The notes beneath the pieces were generated by a model. The model had not been told where the DNA came from. It was given only the letters and a program-made list of their open reading frames with translations, and did not search any database. A stretch of 64,000 nucleotides of DNA from the NCBI GenBank assembly GCA_002696035.1, contig NZQV01000007.1:1-64000 (forward strand), in the 5' to 3' direction. This document shows, piece by piece, positions 42,738 to 52,868 of the stretch; position 1 is the stretch's first letter, and each line of letters starts with the position of its first letter. This stretch comes from Balneola sp. GTDB taxonomy: Bacteria; Bacteroidota; Rhodothermia; Balneolales; Balneolaceae. The translations under genes and the position numbers were made by a program.

Positions 42738-43703
42738 ATGAATAGAGCTAAGCAAAATGTGTTTTTAGTGCTTTTTATAGTTATTGCAACAGCCACGCTT
42801 CAGGCTCAGGACTATAAGACCGAATTGACGGTAGCAAAGGATGGAAGCGGTGACTACCAAAGTATTCAGGAAGCTGTTGACGCAACCAAGTCTTTCCCCT
42901 ACGAACGCATTACGATTCATATCAGAAATGGGGTTTACAAAGAGAAGGTGAAAGTTCACTCCTGGAATACGAAACTGAGTTTTCTGGGAGAAAGCAAAGA
43001 CTCCACTATTATAACATGGGATGATCATTTTGACAAGATGGATCGCGGACTAAACAGTACTTTCTTTACCTATACCTTGCTTGTAGATGCCAATGATTTC
43101 CAGGCAAAAAACCTCACTATTCAAAATACAGCTGGGGAAGTAGGTCAAGCCTTAGCACTACATGTTGAAGCTGATAGAGCTTTTTTTACGAATATCCGGT
43201 TGCTGGGAAATCAGGATACGATCTACTTGGCAGGCGAGGGCAATAGAAATTATTTCAAGAACTGTTATATCGAAGGCACCACTGATTTTATTTTTGGGGA
43301 AGCGACCGCTTTGTTTGAAGGATGTCAGATTCACAGTAAAAAAGATTCGTACATCACGGCTGCATCCACGCCCGCGGGGGAACCGTTCGGTTTTGTGATA
43401 AAAAACAGCCGGCTTACCGCAGAGGATGATGTTGAGGAAGTGCATTTAGGTCGCCCGTGGAGAAATTATGCCAAAACGGTATTTATACAAACGGAAATGG
43501 GAGATCACATTCACCCCGAAGGCTGGCATAACTGGAACAAAGAGTCAGCCAAGCGAACTACTTTCTATGCAGAGTACAACAACTCTGGCCCTGGATTTAA
43601 GCCGGGAGAACGTGTGGGATGGAGTCATCAGTTAAGCAGTAATGATGCAGAAAAGTATGTAAAAGCAGCCATCTTAGGTGGATGGGATCCACAAAATGAG
43701 TAA
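42738..43703 (+). CDS. CE8 pectinesterase
   Basis: The 321-aa secreted enzyme demethylates pectin. A signal peptide is followed by VAKDGSGDYQSIQEAVD. The catalytic Asp pair lies in GNQDTIYLAG and DFIFGEATALF, and the Arg in HLGRPWRNY. It is 10 bp after GH28. A second CE8 copy is at 62107. Confidence 0.94.
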   Translation: MNRAKQNVFLVLFIVIATATLQAQDYKTELTVAKDGSGDYQSIQEAVDATKSFPYERITIHIRNGVYKEKVKVHSWNTKLSFLGESKDSTIITWDDHFDKMDRGLNSTFFTYTLLVDANDFQAKNLTIQNTAGEVGQALALHVEADRAFFTNIRLLGNQDTIYLAGEGNRNYFKNCYIEGTTDFIFGEATALFEGCQIHSKKDSYITAASTPAGEPFGFVIKNSRLTAEDDVEEVHLGRPWRNYAKTVFIQTEMGDHIHPEGWHNWNKESAKRTTFYAEYNNSGPGFKPGERVGWSHQLSSNDAEKYVKAAILGGWDPQNE

Positions 43704-43730
43704 TCAACTATAACGCCAACGAACCTTTGA

Positions 43731-45251
43731 ATGATGCAAGTTGATCAAATAGATAAAGAAATGGTAGTAAAAGTCAAGAACCTGGTCAGGCAACTGGACG
43801 GTTATACTTTGTATGAGCACTCCGTGCATCAGGATGGTCCAAACGTTTTGGTAATCGTTCGAAAAGGAGTAGATAAGTATTTGTGGGTGATCCCTGGCGC
43901 TGCTGTGGAAACTGAGTTCGAAGGAAAAGAAATAAAGGTTGGTTCAGATTCAATTATTGAGTGTGATCTTGATCATAAAAATGCTGAGATCCTTCGCTCA
44001 AAATTTGAGTTCACGAATGCCATCTTGATCGGTAAAACAGATTCGTATGGTTTTGGAGACCGGCTTGGGAATGCAGGACCGGCGCACCTGAGAGCCGTAA
44101 AGGGAACGGGATTCAAGCCGGTGCTGGCACAGCAATCCATTCGTGAGATGGAACGAACCAAACGCACTCCGGAAGATGTGATGGATGCGGCCTCGTGGGC
44201 AGTTTTTCAGGAAGGTTATCACGATGGTTTTGGTGCCGATGGTGACCACTTGAAAACAACCGATGATATTGATTATGTGATAAAGGCCGGTTACACCATG
44301 TTCACCATCGATCCCAGCGACTTTGTGGTGAATGAAGTAGCAGAAATGAGCATGGATGATCTTGAAAAGAAGTTCAAGGAATTACCCTGGAAACACCTTG
44401 AGGATACGCCCTCCGAATTACTTAAAAGGGTGAAAAATAATTCCATTGAGCTTCGAACAGGTTACGAAATTTCACCGGATAAAGAAGAAATTCTACAGGG
44501 CATGGTGAAATATGGCCGGGTCATCAGCCATACTAAATTGATGGCCGAATACCTGCGCGAAACCTATCCTGATCACCCGGCGGAGCTGGAGCTTTCGGTG
44601 GATGAAACCGATGCACCAACCACGCTTTTTGAACACTACCTGGTGGCCTCAGAGTTGGACCGGCTTGGGATTGAACTGGTAAGTCTTGCCCCTCGGTTTT
44701 GCGGCGATTTTGAGAAGGGGATCGATTTTAAAGGAGATCTGGATCAGTTCCGGGATGAATATGTAGAGCATCTTGCCATCGCAGATCTGTTTGGAGGCTA
44801 TAAACTCAGTGTGCACTCCGGCAGTGATAAATTTTCTGTGTATGAAGTGGTTGGCTCGCTCAACTTAGGAGCTGTTCACGTAAAAACGGCCGGAACCAGT
44901 TATCTGGAAGCGCTGCGAACCGTAGCCGAATGTGCTCCCAATTTCTTCCGGGAGATCATGGCTTTCTCTCTCAAAAGGTTTAACGAAGACAAGAAAACGT
45001 ACCACATTTCTGCCGATCTGGATGAGATTCAGGATCCCGGAAAAGCCCCGGAAGAAGAGCTGGTAAATTATCTGGATGACGACAATGCAAGGCAAGTGTT
45101 GCACGTGGCTTACGGCTCGGTGCTTTCTGGCGAGCTCCCTGAAGCCAAAGATTTTAAAAAGCGATTGATGACTGTGCTTGAGGAAAACGAAGCTCGGCAT
45201 TATCAAAACCTTAAAAAACACTTTGATAAGCATTTAAGTCCGTTCGCTTAA
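43731..45251 (+). CDS. uxaE: Tagaturonate epimerase
   Basis: The 506-aa cytosolic enzyme matches the UxaE family (tagaturonate to fructuronate). Regions such as SYGFGDRLGNAGPAHLRA, QEGYHDGFGADGDHLK, SLAPRFCGDFEKGIDF and SVHSGSDKFSVYEVVG carry conserved acidic and His residues. It joins galacturonate degradation to UxuA in the other operon. UxaC and a fructuronate reductase are not in the window. No signal peptide. Confidence 0.9.
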   Translation: MMQVDQIDKEMVVKVKNLVRQLDGYTLYEHSVHQDGPNVLVIVRKGVDKYLWVIPGAAVETEFEGKEIKVGSDSIIECDLDHKNAEILRSKFEFTNAILIGKTDSYGFGDRLGNAGPAHLRAVKGTGFKPVLAQQSIREMERTKRTPEDVMDAASWAVFQEGYHDGFGADGDHLKTTDDIDYVIKAGYTMFTIDPSDFVVNEVAEMSMDDLEKKFKELPWKHLEDTPSELLKRVKNNSIELRTGYEISPDKEEILQGMVKYGRVISHTKLMAEYLRETYPDHPAELELSVDETDAPTTLFEHYLVASELDRLGIELVSLAPRFCGDFEKGIDFKGDLDQFRDEYVEHLAIADLFGGYKLSVHSGSDKFSVYEVVGSLNLGAVHVKTAGTSYLEALRTVAECAPNFFREIMAFSLKRFNEDKKTYHISADLDEIQDPGKAPEEELVNYLDDDNARQVLHVAYGSVLSGELPEAKDFKKRLMTVLEENEARHYQNLKKHFDKHLSPFA

Positions 45252-45340
45252 ATGCAACTAAAATAAATGACTTAAAAAATTGTATAACTGCCAAATTAAG
45301 GTTGATTCTTCATAGAAATAATCTTTATTTATTCTGTAGT

Positions 45341-45352
45341 TTAACCGGTTAA
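45341..45352. promoter_or_regulatory. TTAACCGGTTAA palindrome upstream of the first TonB receptor
   Basis: TTAACCGGTTAA, followed by GTAAATCGG, lies 143 bp before the receptor start. The motif matches 18801 and 52844. AAGTAAATTTTTGAG is also shared with the region at 18811. Confidence 0.65.
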
Positions 45353-45494
45353 GTAAATCGGTTGAATTCAAGTAAATTTTTGAGCTTTTGGCGACAATAG
45401 AATCAGTCAAATGGTGGAGTCGATTTTACTCAAGTTAAAAAATGAAGACATACTGGAAGCGCTTTGAGCTTCTAAGTTCAAGCAAGAAAATTCA

Positions 45495-48107
45495 ATGGAT
45501 GTTATGATTAATAATTGGAGTCAAATAAAAGTATCCGTGCCTGATATCTCTAAATTAAACATGTATAGATGGGCAACGATGGGAGCGTTCATAATAGGAA
45601 TGCTCTTTGTTCCAAATGAAAGCTATGCTCAAGAGCAGGAATCTTCACAACCTGATACAACCCAGCAAGTTCGTATTGGTGATATTGAAGGAGCTCAGGG
45701 AAAGACCTCAGTATTTTCTGAAAAGAATAATTTAAAAGATTTCATCAATTTTGGTGATTATTCTGTGCAGGATGTCTTAAGACGAATGCCTGGAGTTCAG
45801 GTTTCCAGGGATGGAAATGTGAATATTCGAGGTGTTGGGTATCAGAAATACGGCGTTAGTGTAAATGGACTCCGATTGGCTCCAACAGGGATGGGGTCAA
45901 GGGATATTGCCTTAGATGCTTTGTCAGCGGATGGACTCCAGTCTGTGGAGTTGATTAAAGTTGTTGACCCTTCAATGAGTGCCGATGCATTAGCGGGAGT
46001 CATTGAGATCAATTCTGAAAACATGGTTTCGGAAGGGGATCAACGGGCAATTAGTGCAATGGTTGGCGGTGGTGCCAATACCAAGTACTTGAGCATGAGC
46101 GGACCTGGAAGCAGAGGATGGGTAAAATATGCCGAGCGTTTTTCGGATAAATTATCCCTGTCTGTGAATTTGAACTATCATGAAGTATTTGATTCTAAAG
46201 AAGAACTTCAATTAGGGTTTGGCTCTCAAGATTTTGGCAATGGATTTGTCGATGTATACGACAGAGTATCACCAGGGGTGGCGATTGATGGACATGGGAG
46301 ATTTTCCAGCTCTGTAAATGTGGATTTTACCCCAAGTTCTACTTCTTCCTATTCTTTTAATGCCTTTTTTAATACCGATCAATCCAACTCTACTGCATAC
46401 CGTGATAGCTGGGTGACCGGAGGGGATTGGATCGATCAGTCCACAACGGGAGCAGATGGGGAAGCCGGCTCATTTAGTCATGAGGCAAATTTAAGAAGCA
46501 ACCAGGTTTCACAGCTTGCTTTTTCCGGGTTGGGAGAAAATGAATTTGATGCATTTACCTTAAGCTATCAGGCCGGATGGAGCCAGGGGAGCAGAGAGTC
46601 TGATTACTATACATTCCCGTTTCAGATCGAAGGATTAAATTATGCCCTCGATCTGAGTACAGAATTCCGTCCGCAAATGGAGATCACCAATAGTGAAACT
46701 CAGGTGTTGGATGATGGAACCGTTGACCGTCAGTTTATGATCGGGCAAAATTTCCACAGAACCCTGCAGGATCATATAAATAACCAGCTTTCAGCTCGCG
46801 TAGATGTTGAATTTCCTATTGAAGCAGGAGCATTGAAAGCGGGAGTAAGTTCCCGACTCACTTTTCAGGATGCTGAATACGGGCAGGATGAATTTGAGTA
46901 CAACCGTACATTGCGTATGATCAGTTTTAATATGTTAAGGGAACCGAATCGTAACATTGATGTGATCAACGACAATTATCGTATCCCCTGGTTTTTAAAT
47001 ACAGAACATGCAAAAGCATTTTTAGAAACTCAGCGACCATTATTTACAGCAGACGATAACTACCACGCCTACCAATCTGAGGTTCGAAATCATGGAACGG
47101 AAGAGCAGATTTATGGCACGTATGCAATGGCAGACCTCAACTTTGGAGGCCTCGAGGTTAAAGCCGGTGCCCGGATTGAATATGAATTATATGAGACACA
47201 GGGAAATGAAGTTACATTTGACGAGCAGGGAGATCTGTCTGGAATAAATGAAGTAACAGCCAGCGAGAATCGATTTTATCTGTTTCCAAACCTGCAGTTG
47301 GGATATGAATTACTGGAAGGTAGCAGACTTGATCTTGCCTACTCCAGTACCGTAGACCGGCCTGACTTTTTCACGCAAACGCCGTTTTTAAGAGTCCATA
47401 ATCAAGACTCCACCACCTTTTCAGGAAATGCTCAGATTGGAGCAGCAACGGCAGATAATGTTGATCTTAAATTCACACAACAGCTAAGCTCAAGCGGAGT
47501 GATCTCCGTAGCCGGATTTTATAAGTCGATCAATGATATGATCGTACAGCGAGAGTTTTCTGTGAACGATTACGATCAGACACAATTTGTCAACAGCGAT
47601 GAGACTGCAACCGTGTATGGAGCTGAAGTTTCCGTTGATCAGGCATTAGACTTTTTACCAGGACTGTTTAGTGATCTCAGCTTGTATGCCAATTACACCT
47701 GGTCACAATCAAATTACCAGACTTTTGAAAGTAGAGGGGAAATGCCACTTACCGGGCAAAGTCCGCATGTAGTAAACGCGGCGCTGAATTATACGATTCC
47801 CCGATTTACAGCACAGGTCTCCTATCATTGGAGTGATGATCTGTTAACAGATATTGCAGAAACGCAACAAAGAGCGCCTTCACTTGGGCAGGGAATGAGG
47901 TATCTGGATCGCTACGAAAATGGATATCAGGAACTCTCAGCCACAGCCAGTTATGAATTATCAGATCGATTTATGGTATGGGGAAATGCCCGTCATATGA
48001 TAAATAGTGAACGTAGTTCTTATCTGGAAAGCCTGTCAGCCTATCCCGTCAGCACCTACTTTAATGCCGGTTTTGATCTAAGAGTGGGGGTCCGTTTTGA
48101 TTTATAA
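45495..48107 (+). CDS. TonB-dependent receptor 1
   Basis: The 870-aa outer-membrane receptor has a signal sequence about residues 25-50 after an unusually long N-terminal extension. Its plug domain (FGDYSVQDVLRRMPGVQVSRDGNVNIRGVG) resembles the Xanthomonas/Caulobacter-type TonB receptors used for carbohydrates. It is followed by a beta-barrel ending in an aromatic residue (GVRFDL). No CarboxypepD_reg domain is present. It is strongly similar to the next gene and probably imports pectic oligomers. Confidence 0.9.
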   Translation: MDVMINNWSQIKVSVPDISKLNMYRWATMGAFIIGMLFVPNESYAQEQESSQPDTTQQVRIGDIEGAQGKTSVFSEKNNLKDFINFGDYSVQDVLRRMPGVQVSRDGNVNIRGVGYQKYGVSVNGLRLAPTGMGSRDIALDALSADGLQSVELIKVVDPSMSADALAGVIEINSENMVSEGDQRAISAMVGGGANTKYLSMSGPGSRGWVKYAERFSDKLSLSVNLNYHEVFDSKEELQLGFGSQDFGNGFVDVYDRVSPGVAIDGHGRFSSSVNVDFTPSSTSSYSFNAFFNTDQSNSTAYRDSWVTGGDWIDQSTTGADGEAGSFSHEANLRSNQVSQLAFSGLGENEFDAFTLSYQAGWSQGSRESDYYTFPFQIEGLNYALDLSTEFRPQMEITNSETQVLDDGTVDRQFMIGQNFHRTLQDHINNQLSARVDVEFPIEAGALKAGVSSRLTFQDAEYGQDEFEYNRTLRMISFNMLREPNRNIDVINDNYRIPWFLNTEHAKAFLETQRPLFTADDNYHAYQSEVRNHGTEEQIYGTYAMADLNFGGLEVKAGARIEYELYETQGNEVTFDEQGDLSGINEVTASENRFYLFPNLQLGYELLEGSRLDLAYSSTVDRPDFFTQTPFLRVHNQDSTTFSGNAQIGAATADNVDLKFTQQLSSSGVISVAGFYKSINDMIVQREFSVNDYDQTQFVNSDETATVYGAEVSVDQALDFLPGLFSDLSLYANYTWSQSNYQTFESRGEMPLTGQSPHVVNAALNYTIPRFTAQVSYHWSDDLLTDIAETQQRAPSLGQGMRYLDRYENGYQELSATASYELSDRFMVWGNARHMINSERSSYLESLSAYPVSTYFNAGFDLRVGVRFDL

Positions 48108-48147
48108 AAGTAGATATAGCCTAACTGATAAAATCAGCATCAAGAAT

Positions 48148-50685
48148 ATGAAAAACAGTTGTTCAACCCATAAAAAAGAGCTGCACTCTATGCCAAAATT
48201 TATCAAAGGCTTAGGAATAATGATGGTTTTAATGCTAGCGATCCCATTTCAGGGACAGTCTCAGCATGTACAAGTGGCAGATTCTCTGAACGAAACTGAA
48301 ATTTCGAATTTTGGAGACTATACCGTTCAGGAAGCTTTAATACGTATTCCCGGAGTTCAGGTAAACAGAGACGGACAGTTAAACCTTCGCGGAGTGGGCT
48401 ATAATAACTACTATGTTTTAGTGAATGGACAGCGACTGTCTGCTACAGCGGATAATACACGTGGGGTTGACCTTTCTGCGTTCCCGGTAGGCCTGATACA
48501 GAGTATATCATGGCAAAAAGTTTTGACCCCTGATATGGATGCAGATGGTTTAGCAGGTGCCATTCGATTAAATACGTTTAAGCCGAATGTTGACCGGGGA
48601 ATTATCTCGGGAAGTATTGGAGGCGGGCTGAATCCTGAATATTTAAAGGCTACAGGAGCAAATGGGCGTGCCTGGTTGCGTTATGCAGGTCCTGTTACAG
48701 ATGATCTGGGAATGACAATCGACATGAACTACCAGCGAGATCAACAAGCCCGGGAAACACTAGGAATGAATTATGGTACTGCAGATTTTGGGTCTGGTAC
48801 GGTTGATGTAGTTGAGAACTTTTCTCCGGGATTTCAACATCAAGATGCGAACCGTTTTAGTGCAAATCTTCGATTCGATTACGACCCTACTGAAGATGCC
48901 TCCTATTATGCGCATGGTATGATAAACCTGAATGAATCTGGGTCTGCTTTTCATCAAAATACATGGAATGCCGATGGTGGCTGGGTAGACGCAAATACCG
49001 TGGAAGGCGGATCATTCCGTTATGGCATGAACTTCACACAACGTGATGTTAGTCAGTACACCTTTCATGCAGGTGGTGAAAATGAATTTGATAATTTTGT
49101 ATTGGATTATAAAGCGGGCTGGTCTCAAAGTGATGTGAGTAATACGGAAAACCTATTTCCATTTGAGGATACCAATATTGACTACACGATAAACACAGAG
49201 AACTCTGAGCGTCCAGTTGTAAACCCTGCTGAAGGAAAACCCATGCCAGCTGATATGAGGCTGGAAGAAATGAATTACATCATTGATGATTACCGGGATC
49301 AGGAAATTACAGCCCGGATAAATGCAGAGATCCCTATGAGCTTCGGAAGTTTAAAATTTGGAGCCAATACCATCATGAAAGAGCAAGATGCCAACAACAG
49401 AGGGGCATATAGCAAGTACAGATATAGTTTCCTGGGAGCTTTGAATCTTGAAGGCTTTGAAACAGGTAACCTGGTGAATCGTTCTGTTTTTGATGATTAC
49501 CAACTTGATCGCCTGATCAGTACCGATGAAGCGTTATCGTTCTTTCAGTCAAGTATCCAGAATATGCGTTTAGATCAGGCTTCGTACTACAAGGAATCTG
49601 AAATTTACAACTACTACGCTGATCAGCAGGTTTATGGCGGCTATGGAATGGCAACTTTAGATCTTGATCCCATCCATGTATTGATAGGAGCCAGAGTTGA
49701 GCATACAAATAGCGAGTATGAAGGCCGGGTTGTTACTTACAACCGGTTCAATCAGTATCAGGAAACAGTAGATACAGCGGGAACCTCAAGCGAGACGGAA
49801 TTTTTCCCGAATGTGCAGTTAACGTACCAACTAACCCCTCAGGCTTCCGTTAAAGCGGCCTATTCCAAAACTATTTCGCGCCCAACATTCAGTTATCTGG
49901 CTCCTTTTGAGCTGCAGATTCCTCAGGATACTTCCTTTTTTGCAGGGAATCCCAATCTGTCTCCGGTATCCTCCAATAACATTGATCTTGATATCGATTA
50001 TAATTTAGAAACGGGTGGAAGTATTTCAGTAAGTGGATTTTACAAGAGCATCTCAAATTTAATAGAGCGCACGCAAACAACGAGACTGGTCCAGAGTGGA
50101 GAATACGAATACTACGAAGACCTGATCCCGGATGGGGAACAAGAGCTCACAGCAAATCTTGAAACGTATCAGAATAGTGACAGAACTGGTACTGTTTATG
50201 GTGTAGAAGTGGCGTTACAGAAGCAGCTAAATTTCCTTCCTGGAGTATTTGAACATTTTGGAACCTATGTAAACTACACTTGGTCAGAATCTAATTATGA
50301 GAACCAAAGAGGAGGCGAAACAAGTATTCCGGGACAAAGTCCGCATGTAGTGAATGCAGCTCTCAATTATTCTGAGGCCAAATTCTTTGCACAGCTTTCT
50401 TATCACTGGACGGCAGAACTGCTGTATGAGTTGGGACAAACCCCTCAGCAAGCACCAGCCCTTGGAAATAACCCGGTCTTTTTAGATTCCTATCAAGATG
50501 GTTATGAAGAACTATCAGCAACCCTGCGTTATGATGTGAATCCCAAGCTGCAACTTTGGGCCAATTTCTACAATATTCTTGGTAGAGAAAATACTACCTA
50601 TACTCAAGAGCAGGATCTGTATCCAACTAACATATATCAGCGCAACGGCACCGAATTTAATGTCGGCGTTCGCTTAACCTTTTAG
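48148..50685 (+). CDS. TonB-dependent receptor 2 (tandem paralogue)
   Basis: The product of about 845 aa has a plug (FGDYTVQEALIRIPGVQVNRDGQLNLRGVG) and barrel closely parallel to receptor 1, including a shared GQSPHVVNAALNY near the C-terminus and a GVRLTF end. The chosen ATG gives MKNSCSTHKK before the signal MPKFIKGLGIMMVLMLAI; starts at 48097 (overlapping the previous gene) or 48190 are also possible. Tandem duplication suggests different oligosaccharide specificity. Confidence 0.9.
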   Translation: MKNSCSTHKKELHSMPKFIKGLGIMMVLMLAIPFQGQSQHVQVADSLNETEISNFGDYTVQEALIRIPGVQVNRDGQLNLRGVGYNNYYVLVNGQRLSATADNTRGVDLSAFPVGLIQSISWQKVLTPDMDADGLAGAIRLNTFKPNVDRGIISGSIGGGLNPEYLKATGANGRAWLRYAGPVTDDLGMTIDMNYQRDQQARETLGMNYGTADFGSGTVDVVENFSPGFQHQDANRFSANLRFDYDPTEDASYYAHGMINLNESGSAFHQNTWNADGGWVDANTVEGGSFRYGMNFTQRDVSQYTFHAGGENEFDNFVLDYKAGWSQSDVSNTENLFPFEDTNIDYTINTENSERPVVNPAEGKPMPADMRLEEMNYIIDDYRDQEITARINAEIPMSFGSLKFGANTIMKEQDANNRGAYSKYRYSFLGALNLEGFETGNLVNRSVFDDYQLDRLISTDEALSFFQSSIQNMRLDQASYYKESEIYNYYADQQVYGGYGMATLDLDPIHVLIGARVEHTNSEYEGRVVTYNRFNQYQETVDTAGTSSETEFFPNVQLTYQLTPQASVKAAYSKTISRPTFSYLAPFELQIPQDTSFFAGNPNLSPVSSNNIDLDIDYNLETGGSISVSGFYKSISNLIERTQTTRLVQSGEYEYYEDLIPDGEQELTANLETYQNSDRTGTVYGVEVALQKQLNFLPGVFEHFGTYVNYTWSESNYENQRGGETSIPGQSPHVVNAALNYSEAKFFAQLSYHWTAELLYELGQTPQQAPALGNNPVFLDSYQDGYEELSATLRYDVNPKLQLWANFYNILGRENTTYTQEQDLYPTNIYQRNGTEFNVGVRLTF

Positions 50686-50720
50686 ATTATTATTCTAAGC
50701 TATTTTTGAAACTTACTATT

Positions 50721-52745
50721 ATGAAAAAAACTCACTATTCGTCAATTAAATTTAAAACGCTTCTTCAGTTTTCTTTTCTGTTTGTTTTAAGTGTGCTAAT
50801 AACCTCTGAAGGATTTGCACAAACCTTGGCATTCCCCGGAGCCGAAGGTTTTGGAAAATATACCTCAGGGGGGCGTGGTGGCGATGTTTATCAAGTTACT
50901 AACCTCAATGATTCAGGTCCCGGAAGCTTGCGTTTTGGAGCGGAAATGGAGGGAGCGAGAACAATCGTTTTTAATATTTCGGGCACCATACAATTAGAAA
51001 CAGACCTTCGAATCAGGAATGATTCTATATCAATTTTTGGACAAACAGCTCCCGGTGATGGTATTGCCGTAAGTGGAAGATCTACGGTAATAGATGCAGA
51101 TAACGTAATCATTCAATACGTCCGCTTTCGTCCAGGCGATATAGGATCTGGCGACCTTGATGGTTTGGATGCTTTATGGGGGCGGGAAAACTCTGATGTA
51201 ATTATTGATCATGTATCTCTGAGTTGGTCGGTAGATGAAACCGGAAGTTTTTATGACAATGAAAATTTCACGCTTCAGTGGAGTATTTTAAGTGAGAGCA
51301 TGTACAGTTCAGTACACTCCAAAGATGAACACGGTTATGGCGGCATCTGGGGAGGAGCAGGAGCGACCTTTCACCATAATTTACTGGCACATCACACCAG
51401 CCGTAATCCTCGTTTTAATGGAGCCCGTTATACAACTACTCCACAAACTGAATTAGTTGATTTTCGTAACAATGTGATTTACAACTGGGGCGGAAACAGT
51501 GCATATGGTGGAGAAGAGGGAAATCACAATATGGTTGCCAACTATTACAAAGCAGGTCCGGCCACCGAAAGTAACAGAGACCGAATTTTGGACGCAAGAA
51601 CGGTTTCAGGCGGATATGATTTTGGAAAATGGTATATCGAAGATAATTATGTGGATGGATATCCAGAAATTACAGCAGACAACTGGAATGGTGGCGTGCA
51701 AAGGGTCAGTGAGTTAGAACAGGAATATATCCGTATGGATGAACCTTTTGAAGCACCTGCGTTAGAGTCTTTTGAGTCCGCAGAGGAAGCCTATCAGCGG
51801 GTACTGGAATTTGCAGGGGCCGTGTTACCCCGCCGAGATACCGTTGATGCAAGAGTTGTACATGAAGTTGAAACAGGTACGGCTACCTTTGGTGGATCTT
51901 ATGGTGCAGGTACTGGGATCATTGACAGTCAGGAAGATGTTGGAGGCTGGCCCGAATTGCTTTCTGCTACTCCTCCGGAAGATACCGATGGTGATGGTAT
52001 TCCTGATAGCTGGGAAAATGACAATGGATTAGATCCTGAGAATGCTGATGATGGGCAAGCAATTACGGAAAGCGGATATTCAAACCTTGAATTGTATGTT
52101 CACTCCATTCAGGAGCAATCTGAATTCACACCCGCTCCAGGGGTTCTAACTTTGACTTCTCCGGTAGGGCAGACCGGTATCTCTACAAGACCAGAATTTA
52201 CCTGGACCAAGGCAAGTTTTGCAAACGAATATGAGCTTCAGATCAGAGATGGTTCGGGCGATTATGCAGCGATTATTTATGATGCAGTAGTCGAAGACAC
52301 AATGTACGCTATACCGCAAGATACTCAACTTGTGGGGGACGAAACTTATTTCTGGAGAGTCAGAGGTTTAAATGAAGCAGGGGGAGGTGTCTGGAGTGAT
52401 TATGCCTTCTTTGTAACCGAGATGACGACCTCAAACGAAGTAGATAAGGACCAGCCAGGTACATTTAGATTATCACAAAATTACCCGAATCCCTTTAATC
52501 CAAGTACCACGATCAGGTATTCAGTTCCTCAAAGTGCGGAAATTGAAGTGAACGTATTTGATATGGCAGGGAGAAAAGTAGCTCAGGTTGTAAATAAGCG
52601 ACAGTCAGCCGGACAACACAGTGTTCAGTTCGATGCTAGTAACTTATCATCCGGAGTATACATTTACAGGCTGAAAGCCATTTCTCTGGAAGGATCAGCA
52701 AGGGTGTTATTCTCTGAAACCAGGAAGATGACACTCATAAAATAA
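50721..52745 (+). CDS. PL1 pectate lyase with fibronectin-like and T9SS domains
   Basis: The 674-aa secreted lyase has a signal peptide ending SEGFAQ. The PL1-like beta-helix begins LAFPGAEGFGKYTSGGRGGDV and contains YVRFRPGD and VIIDHVSLSWSVDE. A DTDGDGIPDSWE calcium-type repeat and an Ig/FN3-like domain (about 475-570) follow, then a T9SS sorting domain (QNYPNPFNPSTTIRY ... MTLIK). The ATG at 50721 is preferred over the in-frame TTG at 50706. It is more elaborate than the lyase at 38845. Confidence 0.92.
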   Translation: MKKTHYSSIKFKTLLQFSFLFVLSVLITSEGFAQTLAFPGAEGFGKYTSGGRGGDVYQVTNLNDSGPGSLRFGAEMEGARTIVFNISGTIQLETDLRIRNDSISIFGQTAPGDGIAVSGRSTVIDADNVIIQYVRFRPGDIGSGDLDGLDALWGRENSDVIIDHVSLSWSVDETGSFYDNENFTLQWSILSESMYSSVHSKDEHGYGGIWGGAGATFHHNLLAHHTSRNPRFNGARYTTTPQTELVDFRNNVIYNWGGNSAYGGEEGNHNMVANYYKAGPATESNRDRILDARTVSGGYDFGKWYIEDNYVDGYPEITADNWNGGVQRVSELEQEYIRMDEPFEAPALESFESAEEAYQRVLEFAGAVLPRRDTVDARVVHEVETGTATFGGSYGAGTGIIDSQEDVGGWPELLSATPPEDTDGDGIPDSWENDNGLDPENADDGQAITESGYSNLELYVHSIQEQSEFTPAPGVLTLTSPVGQTGISTRPEFTWTKASFANEYELQIRDGSGDYAAIIYDAVVEDTMYAIPQDTQLVGDETYFWRVRGLNEAGGGVWSDYAFFVTEMTTSNEVDKDQPGTFRLSQNYPNPFNPSTTIRYSVPQSAEIEVNVFDMAGRKVAQVVNKRQSAGQHSVQFDASNLSSGVYIYRLKAISLEGSARVLFSETRKMTLIK

Positions 52746-52750
52746 GAGAT

Positions 52751-52783
52751 TCCCTGTCGACTGTTACAGATAGCTGACAGGGA
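52751..52783 (+). terminator. Weak hairpin terminator
   Basis: TCCCTGTC (52751-52758) pairs with GACAGGGA (52776-52783), followed by TGTTTTA. It probably ends the receptor-lyase transcript before a new promoter region. Confidence 0.5.
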
Positions 52784-52843
52784 TGTTTTACCATCATTTA
52801 TTTTTGATTCTTAGATGATAAAATTGTTAATTGTAATAAGTAT

Positions 52844-52855
52844 TTAACCGGTTAA
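52844..52855. promoter_or_regulatory. TTAACCGGTTAA palindrome just before TonB receptor 3
   Basis: The perfect 12-bp palindrome is only 13 bp from the ATG at 52869. A regulator bound here would block transcription or translation initiation. Confidence 0.65.
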
Positions 52856-52868
52856 GTAGCTGGAAGTC

